Source of the DNA: Apoderus coryli
Lineage: Eukaryota; Arthropoda; Insecta; Coleoptera; Attelabidae
DNA: 64,000 nucleotides
Direction of reading: 5' to 3'
NCBI GenBank assembly: GCA_911728435.2
Contig: OU452203.1
Coordinates: forward strand, 622,501-686,500
The notes beneath the pieces are model-generated. The model had not been told where the DNA came from and searched no databases. It saw only the letters and a program-made list of their open reading frames with translations. A program made the position numbers and the translations under genes. Of the stretch, positions 1-11,035 are shown one piece after another; positions within the stretch are counted from its first letter, which is position 1; every line of letters starts with the position of its first letter.

Positions 1-2640
1 AAGTAATATTTTGAATAATTGTTTGATTTCTTTAGATTTCAAATCAAGATTTTTTTTAAAAGTTAAACTATAAGCTCAAATTTATATACAGGGTGAATCA
101 AAAATGTATTTTATTATTTTGGACAAAAAAGTAATATTTTGAAGAATTTTTTGATTTCTTTAGATTTCAAATCAAGATTTTTTTTAAAAGTTAAACTATA
201 AGCTCAAAGTTATATACAGGGTCAATCAAAAATGTATTTCTCTATTTTTTTAAGACTTTTAGACATGCTGCATAACATTCTCAGCGATAAGTGACATTTT
301 ATTTTCTTTAAAAGAGAAATTTTTAGCATAGGTTTTAAATTTATATACAGGGTGAATCAAAAATTTATTTCCTATCGTCACAAAAGTAAAATTTTGAATA
401 ATTGTTTGATTTCTTTAGAATTCAAATCAAGATTTTTTTTAAAAGTTAAACTATAAGCTCAAATTTATATACAGGGTGAATCAAAAATGTATTTCTCTAT
501 TTTTTTAAGACTTTAAGACATGCGCCAGAACCTTATCAGCGATAAGTGACTTTTTATTTTCTTTAAAAGAGAAATTTTTAGCATAGGCTTTAAATTTATA
601 TACAGGGTGAATCAAAAATGTATTTCTCTATTTTTTTACCATTTTTTTTAACACGATAGGTGACTTTATTTCCTTTAAAAGAGAAATTTTTAGCATAGGT
701 TTTAAATTTATATACGGGGTGAATCAAAAATGTATTTCTCTATTTTTTTAAGACTTTTAGACATGCTGCATAACATTATCAGCGATAAGTGACTTTTTAT
801 TTTCTTTAAAACAGATTTTTTAGCATAGGTTTTAAATTTATATACAGGGTGAATCAAAAATTTATTTCCTATCGTCAAAAAAGTAATATTTTGAATAATT
901 GTTTGATTTCTTTAGATTTCAAATTAAGTTTTCTGTGAAAGTTAAACTATAAGCTCAAATTTATATACGGGGTGAACCAAAAATGTATTTCTTTAATTTG
1001 TTACGGTCAAAAAAGTAATATTTTGCATAATATTTTGATTTCTTTAGATTTCAAATTAAGTTTTCTGTGAAAGTTAAACTATAAGGTCAAATATATATAC
1101 AGGGTGAATCACAAATGTATTTCTTTATTTTGTTATGATCAAAAAAGTAATATTTTGCATAATATTTTGATTTCTTTAGATTTGAAATTAAGTTTTCTGT
1201 GAAAGTTAAACTATAAGGACAAATATATATACAGGGTGAATCACAAATGTATTTCTTTATTTTGTTATGATCAAAAAAGTAATATTTTGCATAATATTTT
1301 GATTTCTTTAGATTTCAAATTAAGTTTTCTGTGAAAGTTAAACTATAAGGTCAAATATATATACAGGGTGAATCACAAATGTATCTCTTTATTTTGTTAT
1401 GATTCAAAAAGTAATATTTTGAATAATATTTTGATTTCTTTAGATTTCAAATTAAGTTTTCTGTGAAAGTTAAACTATAAGGTCAAATATATATACAGGG
1501 TGAATCACAAATGTATTTCTTTATTTTGTTATGATCAAAAAAGTAATATTTTGAATAATATTTTGATTTCTTTAGATTTCAAATTAAGTTTTCTGTGAAA
1601 GTTAAACTATAAGGTCAAATATATATACGGGGTGAACCAAAAATGTATTTCTTTAATTTGTTACGGTCAAAAAAGTAATATTTTGCATAATATTTTGATT
1701 TCTTTAGATTTGAAATTAAGTTTTCTGTGAAAGTTAAACTATAAGGTCAAATATATATACAGGGTGAATCACAAATGTATTTCTTTATTTTGTTATGATC
1801 AAAAAAGTAATATTTTGCATAATATTTTGATTTCTTTAGATTTCAAATTAAGTTTTCTGTGAAAGTTAAACTATAAGGTCAAATATATATACAGGGTGAA
1901 TCAAAAATGTATTTCTTTATTTTGTTAAGGTGAAATAGTAATATTTTGAATAATTTTTTGATTTCTTTAGATTATTAATCAAGATTTTTTGAAAGTTAAA
2001 CTATAAGCTCAAATTTATATACAGGGTGAATCAAAAATGTATTTCTTTATCTTGTTAAGGTAAAATAGTAATATTTTGAATAATTTTTTGATTTCTTTAG
2101 GTTTCAAATCAAGATATTTTTAAAAGTTAAACTATAAGCTCAAATTTATATACAGGGTGAATCAAAAATGTATTTCCTATCGTCAAAAAAGTAATATTTT
2201 GAATAATTGTTTGATTTCTTTAGATTTAAAATGAAGATTTTTTTTAAAAGGTAAACTATAAGCTCAAATTTATATACAGGGTGAATCAAAAATGTATTTC
2301 TTTATTTTGTTTAGGTGAAATAGTAATAATTTGAATCACTTTTTGATTTCTTTAGATTTCAAATCAAGATTTTTTAAAAGTTAAACTATAAGCTCAAATT
2401 TATATACAGGGTGAATCAAAAATGTATTTCTTTATTTTGTTTAGGTGAAATAGTAATATTTTGAATAACTTTTTGATTTCTTTAGCTTTCAAATCAAGAT
2501 TTTTTGAAAGTTAAACTATAAGCTCAAATTTATATACAGGGTGAATCAAAAATGTATTTCTTTATTTTGTTAAGGTGAAATAGTAATATTTTGAATAATT
2601 TTTTGATTTCTTTAGATTTCAAATTTTTTTTTAAATTTTT
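1..2640. repeat. Satellite array, ~132-bp monomers
   Basis: About 20 head-to-tail monomers, each with the landmark TATACAGGGTGAATCAAAAA. Between about 1100 and 1900 successive landmarks (1101, 1233, 1365, 1497, 1629, 1761, 1893) are exactly 132 bp apart; elsewhere spacing is 124-132 bp. Two monomer types can be told apart: one has the GTAATATTTTGAATAAT plus AAGTTAAACTATAAG blocks, the other has GACTTTTAGACATGCTG plus TTAGCATAGG. They alternate before about 950 and the first type is homogeneous after it. The landmark resembles the end of Tc1/mariner-type elements (compare the element at 15732), so the monomer may derive from a transposon end; that is inference. No gene is supported here. Confidence 0.93.
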
Positions 2641-3060
2641 TTTTATAACCCTCAATGACTTTTTTCATAGATAAAACTACCACACAACGACTGGGAAATC
2701 CCGAAGGGATTTCTTGTTAATATATAATAACGAGTGATGTTCGCGTTTCTGTCTAAAAGTGGGAAAAAAAGGCCAAAAGTTTGGCGGATTTGACATCTAG
2801 CCACGCCGGAGGCGTGGCCCCAGCTTTATTGATATAGAAACTTTATTTTTTGCACAATAGAATAGGCTACTTATCAAAGCTGATTGAATGCATTAAAATT
2901 ATGTATTTTAATAATTTATTTACCTCTGCAGAAACGAAATTAAAGTGTGAGAAGGAGGTGAATAACTTTTTCTACGAGGAAATTCAAGAAAACAACAGTA
3001 CAAAACTGCAAAAAATGCTACTACTAAATCAATAAATTTACCTTTTTGCAACATCCACAC
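2641..3060 (+). repeat. Macro-unit core, copy 1 (partial)
   Basis: A T-rich run is followed by the conserved block beginning ACCCTCAATGACTTTTTTC. Two perfect hairpins are visible: 2695-2702 with 2706-2713 (loop GAA), and 2800-2807 with 2811-2818 (loop GGA). A shortened version of the ~90-codon open segment follows at 2850-3035. The block recurs at 3550, 11045, 13880, 18505 and 22665, so this is a dispersed or tandem composite repeat, not a single-copy gene. The copy ends where satellite sequence resumes. Confidence 0.8.
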
Positions 3061-3450
3061 ATACATAATTTTAGACATGCTGCAGAACCTCATCAGCGAT
3101 AAGTGACTTTTTATTTTCTTTAAAAGAGAAATTTTTAACATAGACTTTAAATTTATATACAGGGTGAATCAAAAATGTATTTCTCTATTTTTTTAAGACT
3201 TTTAGACATGCTGCAGAACCTTATCAGCGATAAGTGACTTTTTATTTTCTTTAAAAGAGAAATTTTTAGCATAGGCTTTAAATTTATATACAGGGTGAAT
3301 CAAAAATGTATTTCCTATCGTCAAAAAAGTAATATTTTGAATAATTTTTTGGTTTCTTTAGATTTCAAATCAAGTTTTCTGTGAAAGTTAAACTATAAGG
3401 TCAAATATATATACAGGGTGAATCAAAAATGTATTTCCTTATTTTAATAG
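3061..3450. repeat. Satellite array, short block
   Basis: Three monomers of the array family at 1-2640, of both types, lie between two core copies. The landmark AGGGTGAATC occurs near 3160, 3293 and 3415. The array, core, array, core order suggests a local tandem duplication of the larger unit. Confidence 0.85.
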
Positions 3451-5368
3451 AAACATTTTCAGATTTTCAGCTCTGCCAATACCTTTTTTTAATTAATTTT
3501 TGAATTTTGTTTATGAATTTTTTTTTCTTGATTTTTTTTTAATTTTTTTTTTATAACCCTCAATGACTTTTTTCATAGATAAAACTACCACACAACGACT
3601 GGGAAATCCCGAAGGGATTTCTTGTTAATATATAATAACGAGTGTCTTCGCGTCTTTGTCTAAAATTGGGGAAAAAAAGGCCCAGTTAAAGCCTCCGGCG
3701 GAATGGGTGCGCTTTCTTATATAGAAAATTTCCTTTTTGCACACATGAAAGGTGTACTTTACAAAGGTGATTCAGTGCATTAAAATTATGTATTTTATTA
3801 ATATATTTGGATCTACAAAAACGAAATTAAAGTGTGAGAAGGGGGTGAATAACTTTTTCTACGAGGAAAATAAAGAAAAAATCACTATAAAGTACTGCTA
3901 TTACTTTGAAATAAATACCTGTTTTGGTGCTGTGGATAGATACAAAAACAATTTTAAAGTTACGTACAAGCATATTTGGGACGCCGCTGTGCCTTTTTCA
4001 TATCCTGTATTTTCAATTATTGCGTTTTTCGTTCATTTTTATTAATCTATCATACCTTAAATGCGACTGGTATATTCCTTAAAATTGACAAATCTAATTT
4101 AGTTCAGCTGTCACACATAACGTTCTTTTACATTTTTCCAAATAAATATACAATGACACTCTTTAAAAACACATGTTAAATATAAAGAACAAAATTTAAA
4201 AGACACTGATATACGCAGCATTTGCACTATTACTTACAAAATGTGCGAGAAACCACATAAAATCATACCAATGACACCCATTTTTGCCTTCAATATAGAG
4301 GCGACACTAACGACCAAACACAGGAAATAAATATTATGTTTCATTTGGCTATGATGCCTATCCTTTTCACAAACAAACGCATTCAAATTCTTTCATCCAT
4401 TGCAATTGAAAATAATACATACATACATAACCTATAAAATACTGCCATGAACAGTGAAGGCTTATCTAATTTTTTAACAACTGCTTTACCTACAAATCTA
4501 ATATTGCCAGACAGTGATTTTGTAGAATGTGCCCCAATATGGCAACAATGGCGCACATCGTTTTCGAATCGATTTATTCCGTGACCAGTCGCTCCAATTT
4601 TGCAAATGGCCACTCATCATAAACTTCCGCAGAGAACAACAATAAACACAAATTATCGAAATTAATAAACATTAGTAAAACACTTGCACAGTAAGTAGTT
4701 TAATACAAATACATAACAGGTATTCAATATTTCAGGCAAACATTTGTTGTTGTTAGCTACCTACTAGGTATATTATGATCAAAACAAACAGGCTAATATT
4801 CTTAAAATTAAAACATTATACCTACCACATCAACGGTAAGTAACAAATACAAACAACATATTATTGTTATTCCAAAGTGATAGATACAGAAATATACAAA
4901 AACAATGCAAGTAAGGAAGTACCTACTTTTACCCGAGATCTATCACTAGCAACAAGCAATTACAAGTAGAGTTATTTTTTTATTAATGAAGTCTATAAAA
5001 AGGCCATAATACAGACAACATTTTTTGCATCCAGCTACATAAATATGCTTTTAACAACGTGAGTACTTTGTAAAACTAAGTATCTACTATCTCTATCAGA
5101 AAATACCAACAATTACAATTTGCAGTTTTTATAAGGTTCGCCATTTATCAGGAAGAATTTGTTTGAGATACCTAGGTAGGTATGTCGTTTATGTTGTACT
5201 TATTAATGAAGTTTATAAAAAGGAAGATAGGTACATTATTATTATTATTTAGATTTGTTTGAAACTAAACTAAAGGTTACTAGGTCAATTTCATCTTATT
5301 GATCTCGGTCAGGGTTGTTTCCAAATAACTAATGACGTACGTACTTAGCTGACTAATTTTATTATAGA
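3451..5368 (+). repeat. Macro-unit core plus downstream block, longest copy
   Basis: After a T-rich stretch come the core (3550-3720, hairpin 3603-3610 with 3614-3621), the open segment (3752-4045) and about 1.3 kb of downstream sequence. Nearly all of it recurs at 13980-15590; for example the 4330-4620 stretch matches 14590-14870 with only scattered differences. The second hairpin is half lost here: only its right part, CCTCCGGCGGAA, remains near 3692. The copy is cut at 5369 by the LTR of gypsy D; the paralogue at 15590 continues past this point, supporting insertion. Confidence 0.82.
3752..4045 (+). CDS. Conserved ~97-residue open segment of the macro-unit, unknown
   Basis: An unrecognised 97-residue frame, rich in Lys, Tyr, Phe and Ile, ending in a hydrophobic stretch (FSIIAFFVHFY). 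The same frame stays open for most of its length in the copies at 2850, 11257 and 14102; the AVDRYKNNFKV segment is shared with the last and nearly so with the one at 11257. Against coding, the copies differ at many amino acids, the 14 kb copy has an upstream stop, and no start codon is consistently placed. It could be a decayed gene of the element or chance conservation in a young repeat. No function is proposed. Confidence 0.3.
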   Translation: MYFTKVIQCIKIMYFINIFGSTKTKLKCEKGVNNFFYEENKEKITIKYCYYFEINTCFGAVDRYKNNFKVTYKHIWDAAVPFSYPVFSIIAFFVHFY

Positions 5369-5838
5369 TGTTATATTAGATCAATATATACTATTACGTC
5401 TTATTTTTGAATTATCATATTATATTCCTAATTTTAATACGCAATTTCCCAGTAATTTAAACCCTTTGTTTTTCGTTTTCAAAGACACTTCAAAGAGAAT
5501 AATATTTACAAATTAAGCACGAATTATTGTAATTTGATATTGTTGTAATTTGATATTGTTGTAATTTAATAATTATATGAAAATATACGATTTTCCTAAA
5601 TAATACAAATTCTAGAAGCTAGCTGATTCAGCACTTTAAAATAGTATAAATAGTATAAAGGGAATAAAATCAGAGAGATTCGTTTATTATAATTCCGGTA
5701 GTCTAGAGATTCAGTCGATCTCTAATTAGTAGTAATTTATTCTGTAACAACAAAAGTTCAAAAATAAAGTTTTATGTGTTTAAATTAATAAAGTATATTT
5801 TTAAAAAGCAATCTCCAACCTTAAGATTCTAACAAATT
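5369..5838 (+). repeat. LTR of gypsy D (forward)
   Basis: About 470 bp starting TGTTATATTAG and ending AACAAATT, directly followed by a primer-binding-type sequence. It matches the reverse complement of 9004-9497 over its whole length with small indels. It contains AATAAA-type signals near 5763 and 5789. The exact 5' end is judged from where similarity between the two LTRs stops. Confidence 0.75.
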
Positions 5839-5855
5839 GGCGCAGTCGGTAGGAT
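5838..5855 (+). promoter_or_regulatory. Primer-binding site of gypsy D
   Basis: TGGCGCAGTCGGTAGGAT immediately follows the LTR. This is the primer-site type used by insect 17.6/297/tom-like gypsy elements (tRNA-Ser by family knowledge). A near-identical site follows the 5' LTR of gypsy A at 27158. Confidence 0.8.
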
Positions 5856-6090
5856 CTCTAAAAAGGAGATCACGAATAAAATAATTAAAATAAAATAATT
5901 AAAAAACAAGTGAGTGAAAATCCATTGGTCTTGTCAGATCAGGACTTGTGCTTGTGCCCCGCTCAGATCAGGATCCTGCATTCGTCGCCGCCGTACAAGA
6001 TCGTATAGTCGCCCCGCTCAGATCAGGACACTATATCGGTGGAACTAGCCACTTGTCAGCTCCAAGAAGCTCGAGCTAAGGCTCATTCCT

Positions 6091-6207
6091 AATTCAAAGC
6101 TCGTTGAAGCTCATAATTCAAAGCTCGTTGCAGCTCATAATTCAAAGCTCGTTGCAGCTCATAATTCAAAGCTCGTTTAAGCTCCAATTCAAAGCTCGTG
6201 GTAGCTC
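6091..6207 (+). repeat. 24-bp minisatellite in the gypsy D leader
   Basis: Five head-to-tail units beginning AATTCAAAGCTCGTT, four of 23-24 bp and a last shorter one, in the untranslated leader between primer site and gag. The inverted leader carries a matching but differently substituted array at about 8632-8753. The role is unknown; leader repeats can lie near packaging or translation signals, but nothing here shows that. Confidence 0.85.
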
Positions 6208-6222
6208 AAAATCCGAAGTTCA

Positions 6223-6369
6223 TTGGAAAATCTAAAGAAGATATCCAAAATCAATCAAAATCAAGATTTCCAGACCGCCAAACAAAAGAAAAAACGTGTT
6301 TTCAAGAAACGAAGACAACGATCCAAGACAAAGTCAACATCAAATGTTTGTGAAACTTTATATGTAAGT
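6223..6369 (+). other. Basic leader reading frame ending at a splice-donor-like site
   Basis: An open stretch without an ATG start (it opens at TTG) encodes a strongly basic segment (KKKRVFKKRRQRSK) and runs into TAT|GTAAGT at 6364-6369, 73 bases before the gag ATG. The inverted copy has the same segment and a donor-like TAT|GTGAGT. Errantiviruses splice a leader exon to env, so this may be the donor; no env is left in this element. Translation of the basic segment is unproven. Confidence 0.4.
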
Positions 6370-6441
6370 AATTTTAAAAATATTTTTGTAATAATTAAGA
6401 TTGTTATTTCATTTATTATTAAGAAAAATAATTAATATACA

Positions 6442-7491
6442 ATGGCTCAAAATACAAATCCAAATGAAGGTGAAATTGAACCATTTAGGCTTTCAGAAAT
6501 ATTCTCATTAATCCCTGAATATGATGGAGACCAGATCGCTCTTAATACGTTCATCAATTCTTGTAGTTGTGCAATTCAAATGTGCACAGAAAACCAAATA
6601 CCGTTAGTTACAATGAAAATTAAAAATCAATTAAGAGGCAAAGCAGCTCAATTAATAAATTCTAGAGATTTACATCATTGGGTAGAAATTCAACAATTAT
6701 TAAATGTTCATTTTGCTGATCCAAGAGACTTAACATCTTTAATCCAAGACTTGCAGAAAATAGTGCAAAGTTCTAATGAAAATGCATTAAATTTTGTTTC
6801 TCGATTACAAACTCATTTATCAAAATTACATGCAGCTATTAACAAACAAAATTTACCAAGAGAACAAAAGAATGCTCAAGTTTCGTTAGTTGAAGAAATG
6901 TGTCTTAATACCTTATTAACAGGATTAGATCCTACAATAAGTCACATTATTAGGGCAAGTAATCCTCTTTCTATGCTAGAAGCAACAAATAGAATAAAAA
7001 GGGAATTACAATTATCTTATTTTGAACAACAAAAATCTCGCATACGTTCTACTAATACCAACAATATTCAAGTACAATCACGAAAACCAAATAATTTCAC
7101 AAGTAATGTAAAAATTTGTAATTATTGTAAAAAACCTGGACATACTGTTCAAGAATGTCGTAAAAGGCAATATAATAATAACTCTAACAATTTCCAAAAT
7201 CCTAACTCAAGACAACAATTTGAACCCAGAATTCAACAACAACAAAACTCAAATTTTAGAAATCAACCACAAAATACTAATTTCAGAAATCAGCAAGAGC
7301 AACAGAATTCAAATTTTAGAACACAAAATACAAGTAATTCTAGACCAAATTTTAATAATAACAATAATTATTCGAATCCAAATTCTTCTCGAACACATCT
7401 TGTAAATAATCATGATGATGAAAATGAAGAAGATGAAAATTTTCGGTTAAATGCCTCGGAAACAACCCAAATGCGGAACCATCACATGTAA
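6442..7491 (+). CDS. Gag, gypsy D
   Basis: A 349-residue Gag that would form the retrotransposon particle. The N-terminal 200 residues look like a Ty3/gypsy capsid domain (the LRGKAAQLI region and an LTGLDP motif). One CCHC zinc knuckle, CNYCKKPGHTVQEC, lies near residues 227-240. After it comes an Asn/Gln-rich tail and an acidic end. The ATG is the first after the leader and is preceded by AATATACA. The frame is intact. The protease frame follows after the stop, apparently in a shifted frame. Confidence 0.88.
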   Translation: MAQNTNPNEGEIEPFRLSEIFSLIPEYDGDQIALNTFINSCSCAIQMCTENQIPLVTMKIKNQLRGKAAQLINSRDLHHWVEIQQLLNVHFADPRDLTSLIQDLQKIVQSSNENALNFVSRLQTHLSKLHAAINKQNLPREQKNAQVSLVEEMCLNTLLTGLDPTISHIIRASNPLSMLEATNRIKRELQLSYFEQQKSRIRSTNTNNIQVQSRKPNNFTSNVKICNYCKKPGHTVQECRKRQYNNNSNNFQNPNSRQQFEPRIQQQQNSNFRNQPQNTNFRNQQEQQNSNFRTQNTSNSRPNFNNNNNYSNPNSSRTHLVNNHDDENEEDENFRLNASETTQMRNHHM

Positions 7492-8363
7492 CTTTATATA
7501 CGCTTTCAAATACTTACTATTATATTAAAGACATTACAAAAACTTATAATTATTTAATCGACACAGGAGCCATTTACCATTTTTAAACCAAAAGTAATTG
7601 AAAATAAAAATTACAAACGTAATAAAGAATACCTTTCTATTAAAGGAATTACAAATGAAAAGGTTATTATAACAGAATCAGGTTTTATTTATTTTTGCGA
7701 TATACCACTTAAAGTTTATATTTGTGATCTAGATATTGATTTTGATGGTTTAATAGGTGCAGACTTTTTAGAATTTTACGAATGTAAAATAGATATAAAA
7801 AATAAACAGCTGATAACTAATTTTAAAACAGTACCATTGTTCAGTACAATAACTCGTAATAGACCTCAAACATTTCAAGAGGAATATCAAATTTTCGTTA
7901 ATAAGCAAAATATAGAAGGACTTACAGAAAAGATTTGTAAGTTTAAAACAAATAAATATTTCAATACAGAGTGTGTCTTGTTAGCAAAGAAAATTGAAAA
8001 TAATTTATTAATTCCAAATTCTATTGTTAAAATTAATCAGAATGGTGAATTTTTAACAAGTGTTTTAAATGCGAATAAAACAGAAATAGAAATTAAAGTT
8101 TTTGAAAATGAATTTGAATTTGAAAAATTAGAAACTACAGAGTCAAGTCAAATTTTAATATAAATCAAAATGAAGATAGGAGAGAATTAATATTATCTCA
8201 ACTACGTCTAGAACATCTTAATGAGGAAGAAGCTGAATTAATAATAAATCTTTGTTTAGAATTTCCAAATTTATTTTATTTTGAAGGAGATAATTTAACT
8301 TTTACAAATAAAATAAAACACACAATTGATACCAATAATGCTAAACCAATTTATACATACATT
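7492..8363 (+). pseudogene. Protease and pol N-terminus, gypsy D, broken
   Basis: An aspartic protease motif, LIDTGA, is encoded at about 7552-7570. A frameshift follows within 20 bases, and the continuing frame carries the GLIGADF protease segment near 7750. Another shift lies near 8155, then a stretch with LNEEEAELIINLC that matches the pre-RT region of gypsy A at about 29590. Coding ends at about 8363, just where the first RT residues should begin, at the junction with the inverted copy. Two frameshifts and loss of RT make this non-functional. Confidence 0.8.
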
Positions 8364-9003
8364 ATAAATGCTTCAATTTCACCTTCGTTTGGATCTGTAT
8401 TTTGAACCATTGTATATTAATTATTTTTCTTAATAATAAATGAAATAACAAACTTAATTATTACAAAAATATTTTTAAAATTACTCACATATAGAGTGTC
8501 ACAAACATTTGATGTTGACTTTGTCTTAGATCGTTTGTCTTCGTTTCTTGGAAACACGTTTTTTCTTTTGGCGGTCTGGAAATCTTCGGAATTGGTTTCC
8601 CTTCTTCAGATTTTCCAATGAACTTCGGATTTTGAGCTACCACGACCTTTGAATTGGAGCTTCAACGAGCTTTGAATAATGAGCTGCAACGAGCTTTGAA
8701 TTATGAGCTTCAACGAGCTTTGAATTATGAGCTTCAACGAGCTTTGAAATAGGAATGAGCCTTAGCTCGAGCTTCTTGGAGCTGACAAGTGGCTAATTCC
8801 ACCGATATAGTGTCCTGATCTGAGCGGGGCGACTATACGATCTTGTACGGCGGCGACGAATGCAGGGTCCTGATCTGAGCGGGGCACAAGCACAAGTCCT
8901 GATCTGACAAGATCAATGGAGTTTCACTCACTTGTTTTTAATTATTTTTATTTTAATTATTTTTATTCGTGATCTCCTTTTTAGAGATCCTACTGACTGC
9001 GCC
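8364..9003 (-). pseudogene. Inverted gag start and leader of a second gypsy D copy
   Basis: Read on the minus strand, this holds a primer site at about 8987-9003 (two substitutions from the forward one), the leader with its own ~24-bp repeats, the basic leader segment, a GTGAGT donor-like site and the first ~16 codons of gag. It then breaks at the junction. It differs from the forward leader by several indels and substitutions, so the two arms are not a fresh duplication of one molecule. Confidence 0.82.
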
Positions 9004-9497
9004 AATTTGTTATAAACTTATGTTGAAGTTTACTTTTTTAAAAAAAGTCTTTATTCAATTAAACACATAACTTTATTTTGCAATTTTGAAATTACAGAAT
9101 GAACTTCTACGATCGACAACGTTACAATTGAATAATAATAATTATTATTATCAAGATTATCAAGACCGCCTGAATTATATTAATAGAATCTCTAGACTGC
9201 CGGAATTATTATTATCAACCTATCCTTTATTTCTTACTATTTATACTATTTTAAAGTGCCGAATCAGATAGCTTCTAGAATTTGTATTATTTATGAAAAT
9301 CGTAGATTTTCACATAATTATCAAATTACTTATAAACAATAATTCGTGCTTAATTTGTAAATATTATTGGCTTTGAATTGTCTTTGAAAATGAAAAACAA
9401 AGGGTTTGAATTACTGGGAAATTGCGTATTAAAATTAGGAATATAATATGATAATTCAAAAATAAGACGTAATAGTACTTATTGTTCTAATATACCA
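9004..9497 (-). repeat. LTR of gypsy D (inverted)
   Basis: Reverse complement of an LTR closely related to 5369-5838. It is slightly longer, mainly from small indels, including AAT-repeat expansion near 9130-9160. Its outer end is placed where similarity to the forward LTR stops. Confidence 0.75.
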
Positions 9498-10190
9498 TGT
9501 ATAACCTACACACACTGAAAATATAATAAACCGAACGAAATCATGATTTTGTCTATGTTGCCTGCATTCACTGTTCACAGATCTTCGCTGAGCAGAGCTT
9601 CGTTGTTGGCCACTATAGTCCACAAAATTTTAAACAAACGCCTGTATGTCCACATTTTGGACGCCTCTATTTTTTATTAACAATTTCTCACTAAAATTAC
9701 TAGAAATAGACAATGACACCTTCTAAATTTACTACAACTATATGGAAATCTTAAACATGAAAATAATGCCGAACACAATCATAATTTGTTACCAAAACCA
9801 AATGATGACGTGAACTAGAAGTGTCAACCAAACAAAAATAAGTGACACAAACGTTAGAAAAAAATACTGCCAAATTATGACAAACCAATGAATCATGATA
9901 GAGAAGAGATACGTTAACCTTAATTTACCACCAACGATTTTCAAATAGAGAGATGTGATAGTTCTAAAATAACGTCACCTATGATGATAATCATATATAG
10001 ACGCCATTTTTAGGCTAGCAGAGTTAAAATACCTATCTAATATATTTATAGTAGGTATTTAGTATAAAATTTTAGAAGGTTATTGAATTTGACAAGTGGA
10101 TTTATTATTTAAATTAAGAATTTATCAGATTATAACAACATTAATTAATAAGCATCATGTACAGGGTGATGCAAAAAAAAAACATTAATT
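9498..10190. repeat. Macro-unit lead block
   Basis: No gene seen. Blocks recur at 18940-19180 and 20700-21290, for example CTTCTAAATTTACTACAAC, TAATGCCGAA and GTGAACTAGAAGTGTCAA. It ends TTATAACAACATTAATTAAT then GTACAGGGTGAT, the same sequence that precedes the satellite array at 21277. This fixes the order as lead block, then satellite, then core. Confidence 0.75.
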
Positions 10191-11035
10191 AGCCGACATT
10201 TAACAAATTTTCCAGATTGCAATCGAATAAATTTTAAATGTTTAGAAATTTTTAGCATACACTTTAAATTTATATACGGGGTGAGTCAAAAATGTATTTG
10301 TTTATTTTTTTAAGGACAGAAAAGTAATATTTTCAGTATTTTTTTGATTTTTTTAGATTTCAATTCAAGATTTTTTAGAGGTCAAACTATAAGCTCGTAG
10401 AGGTTATATACGAGGTAACTCAAAAATGTTTCTATTTATTTCTCAAGACTTTTAGACACGACAGGACCTAATAAATAGAAAAAAACATAATTTTTTTAGT
10501 TTGTTAGAATGGTCTCATACATTTTTAGCATAAGCACTTTAAATTTATATACGCGGTGAGTCAAAAATGTATATGTTTATTTTTTTAAGGACAGAAAAGT
10601 AATATTTTCAATATTTTTTTAGATTTCAATTCAAGATTTTTAGAGGTGAAACTATAAACTCATAGAGGTTATATACGAGGTAACTCAAAAATGTTTTTAT
10701 TTATTTCTCAAGACTTTTAGACAAGTCAGGACCTAATAAATAGAAAAATTTTTAATTTTTTTAGTTTGTTAGAATGGTTTCATACATTTTTAGCATCAGC
10801 ACTTTAAATTTATATACGCGGAGTCAACAATTTATTTATTTATTTTGTTAAAGACAAAAAAGTAATATTTTCAGTAATTTTTTGATTTCAATTCAAGATT
10901 TTTTTGAAAGCTAAACTATAACCTCCTAGAGGTTATCTACGGGGTAACTCAAAAATGTTTATGAATGTTATTTATTATTTAAGACTTTTAGACATGGCAG
11001 AAACTTTTTTTTTGAAAATTTTTTTTTTGAAAATT
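10191..11035. repeat. Satellite array, diverged monomers
   Basis: Diverged monomers of the array family, with landmarks such as TATACGGGGTGAGTCAAAAA and a second variant TATACGAGGTAACTCAAAAA, alternating. Divergence is much higher than at 1000-1900, so this array is older or less homogenised. It ends in T-rich runs before the core at 11045. Confidence 0.85.

Larger units (their letters stand above)
5369..9497. mobile_element. Gypsy D: two 5' ends joined head to head
   Basis: A forward Ty3/gypsy 5' half (LTR, primer site, leader, gag, protease and the very start of pol) runs to about 8363. There it meets the reverse complement of a second copy's gag start, leader and LTR. The composite is flanked by macro-unit sequence on both sides (downstream block to 5368, lead block from 9498). 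No reverse transcriptase, RNase H or integrase is left, so it cannot be autonomous. No convincing target duplication is seen at the outer ends (TAGA before, GTAT after). Confidence 0.85.

Noticed and set aside
1..2640. CRISPR-like array
   Set aside because: Repeats are 124-132 bp with no unique spacers between them; whole monomers are tandem, and the context is an insect genome.
2920..3141. Minus-strand 73-residue frame across a core copy and satellite
   Set aside because: It overlaps repeat sequence on the opposite strand and is not kept in other copies.
4383..4613. Minus-strand 76-residue frame repeated at 14639-14869
   Set aside because: The two are similar only because the whole downstream block is duplicated; differences are not biased towards silent changes by eye, and no start context or homology supports it.
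7220..7405. Overlapping frame inside gag of gypsy D
   Set aside because: A shadow of the Asn/Gln-rich repeat-like tail in another frame.
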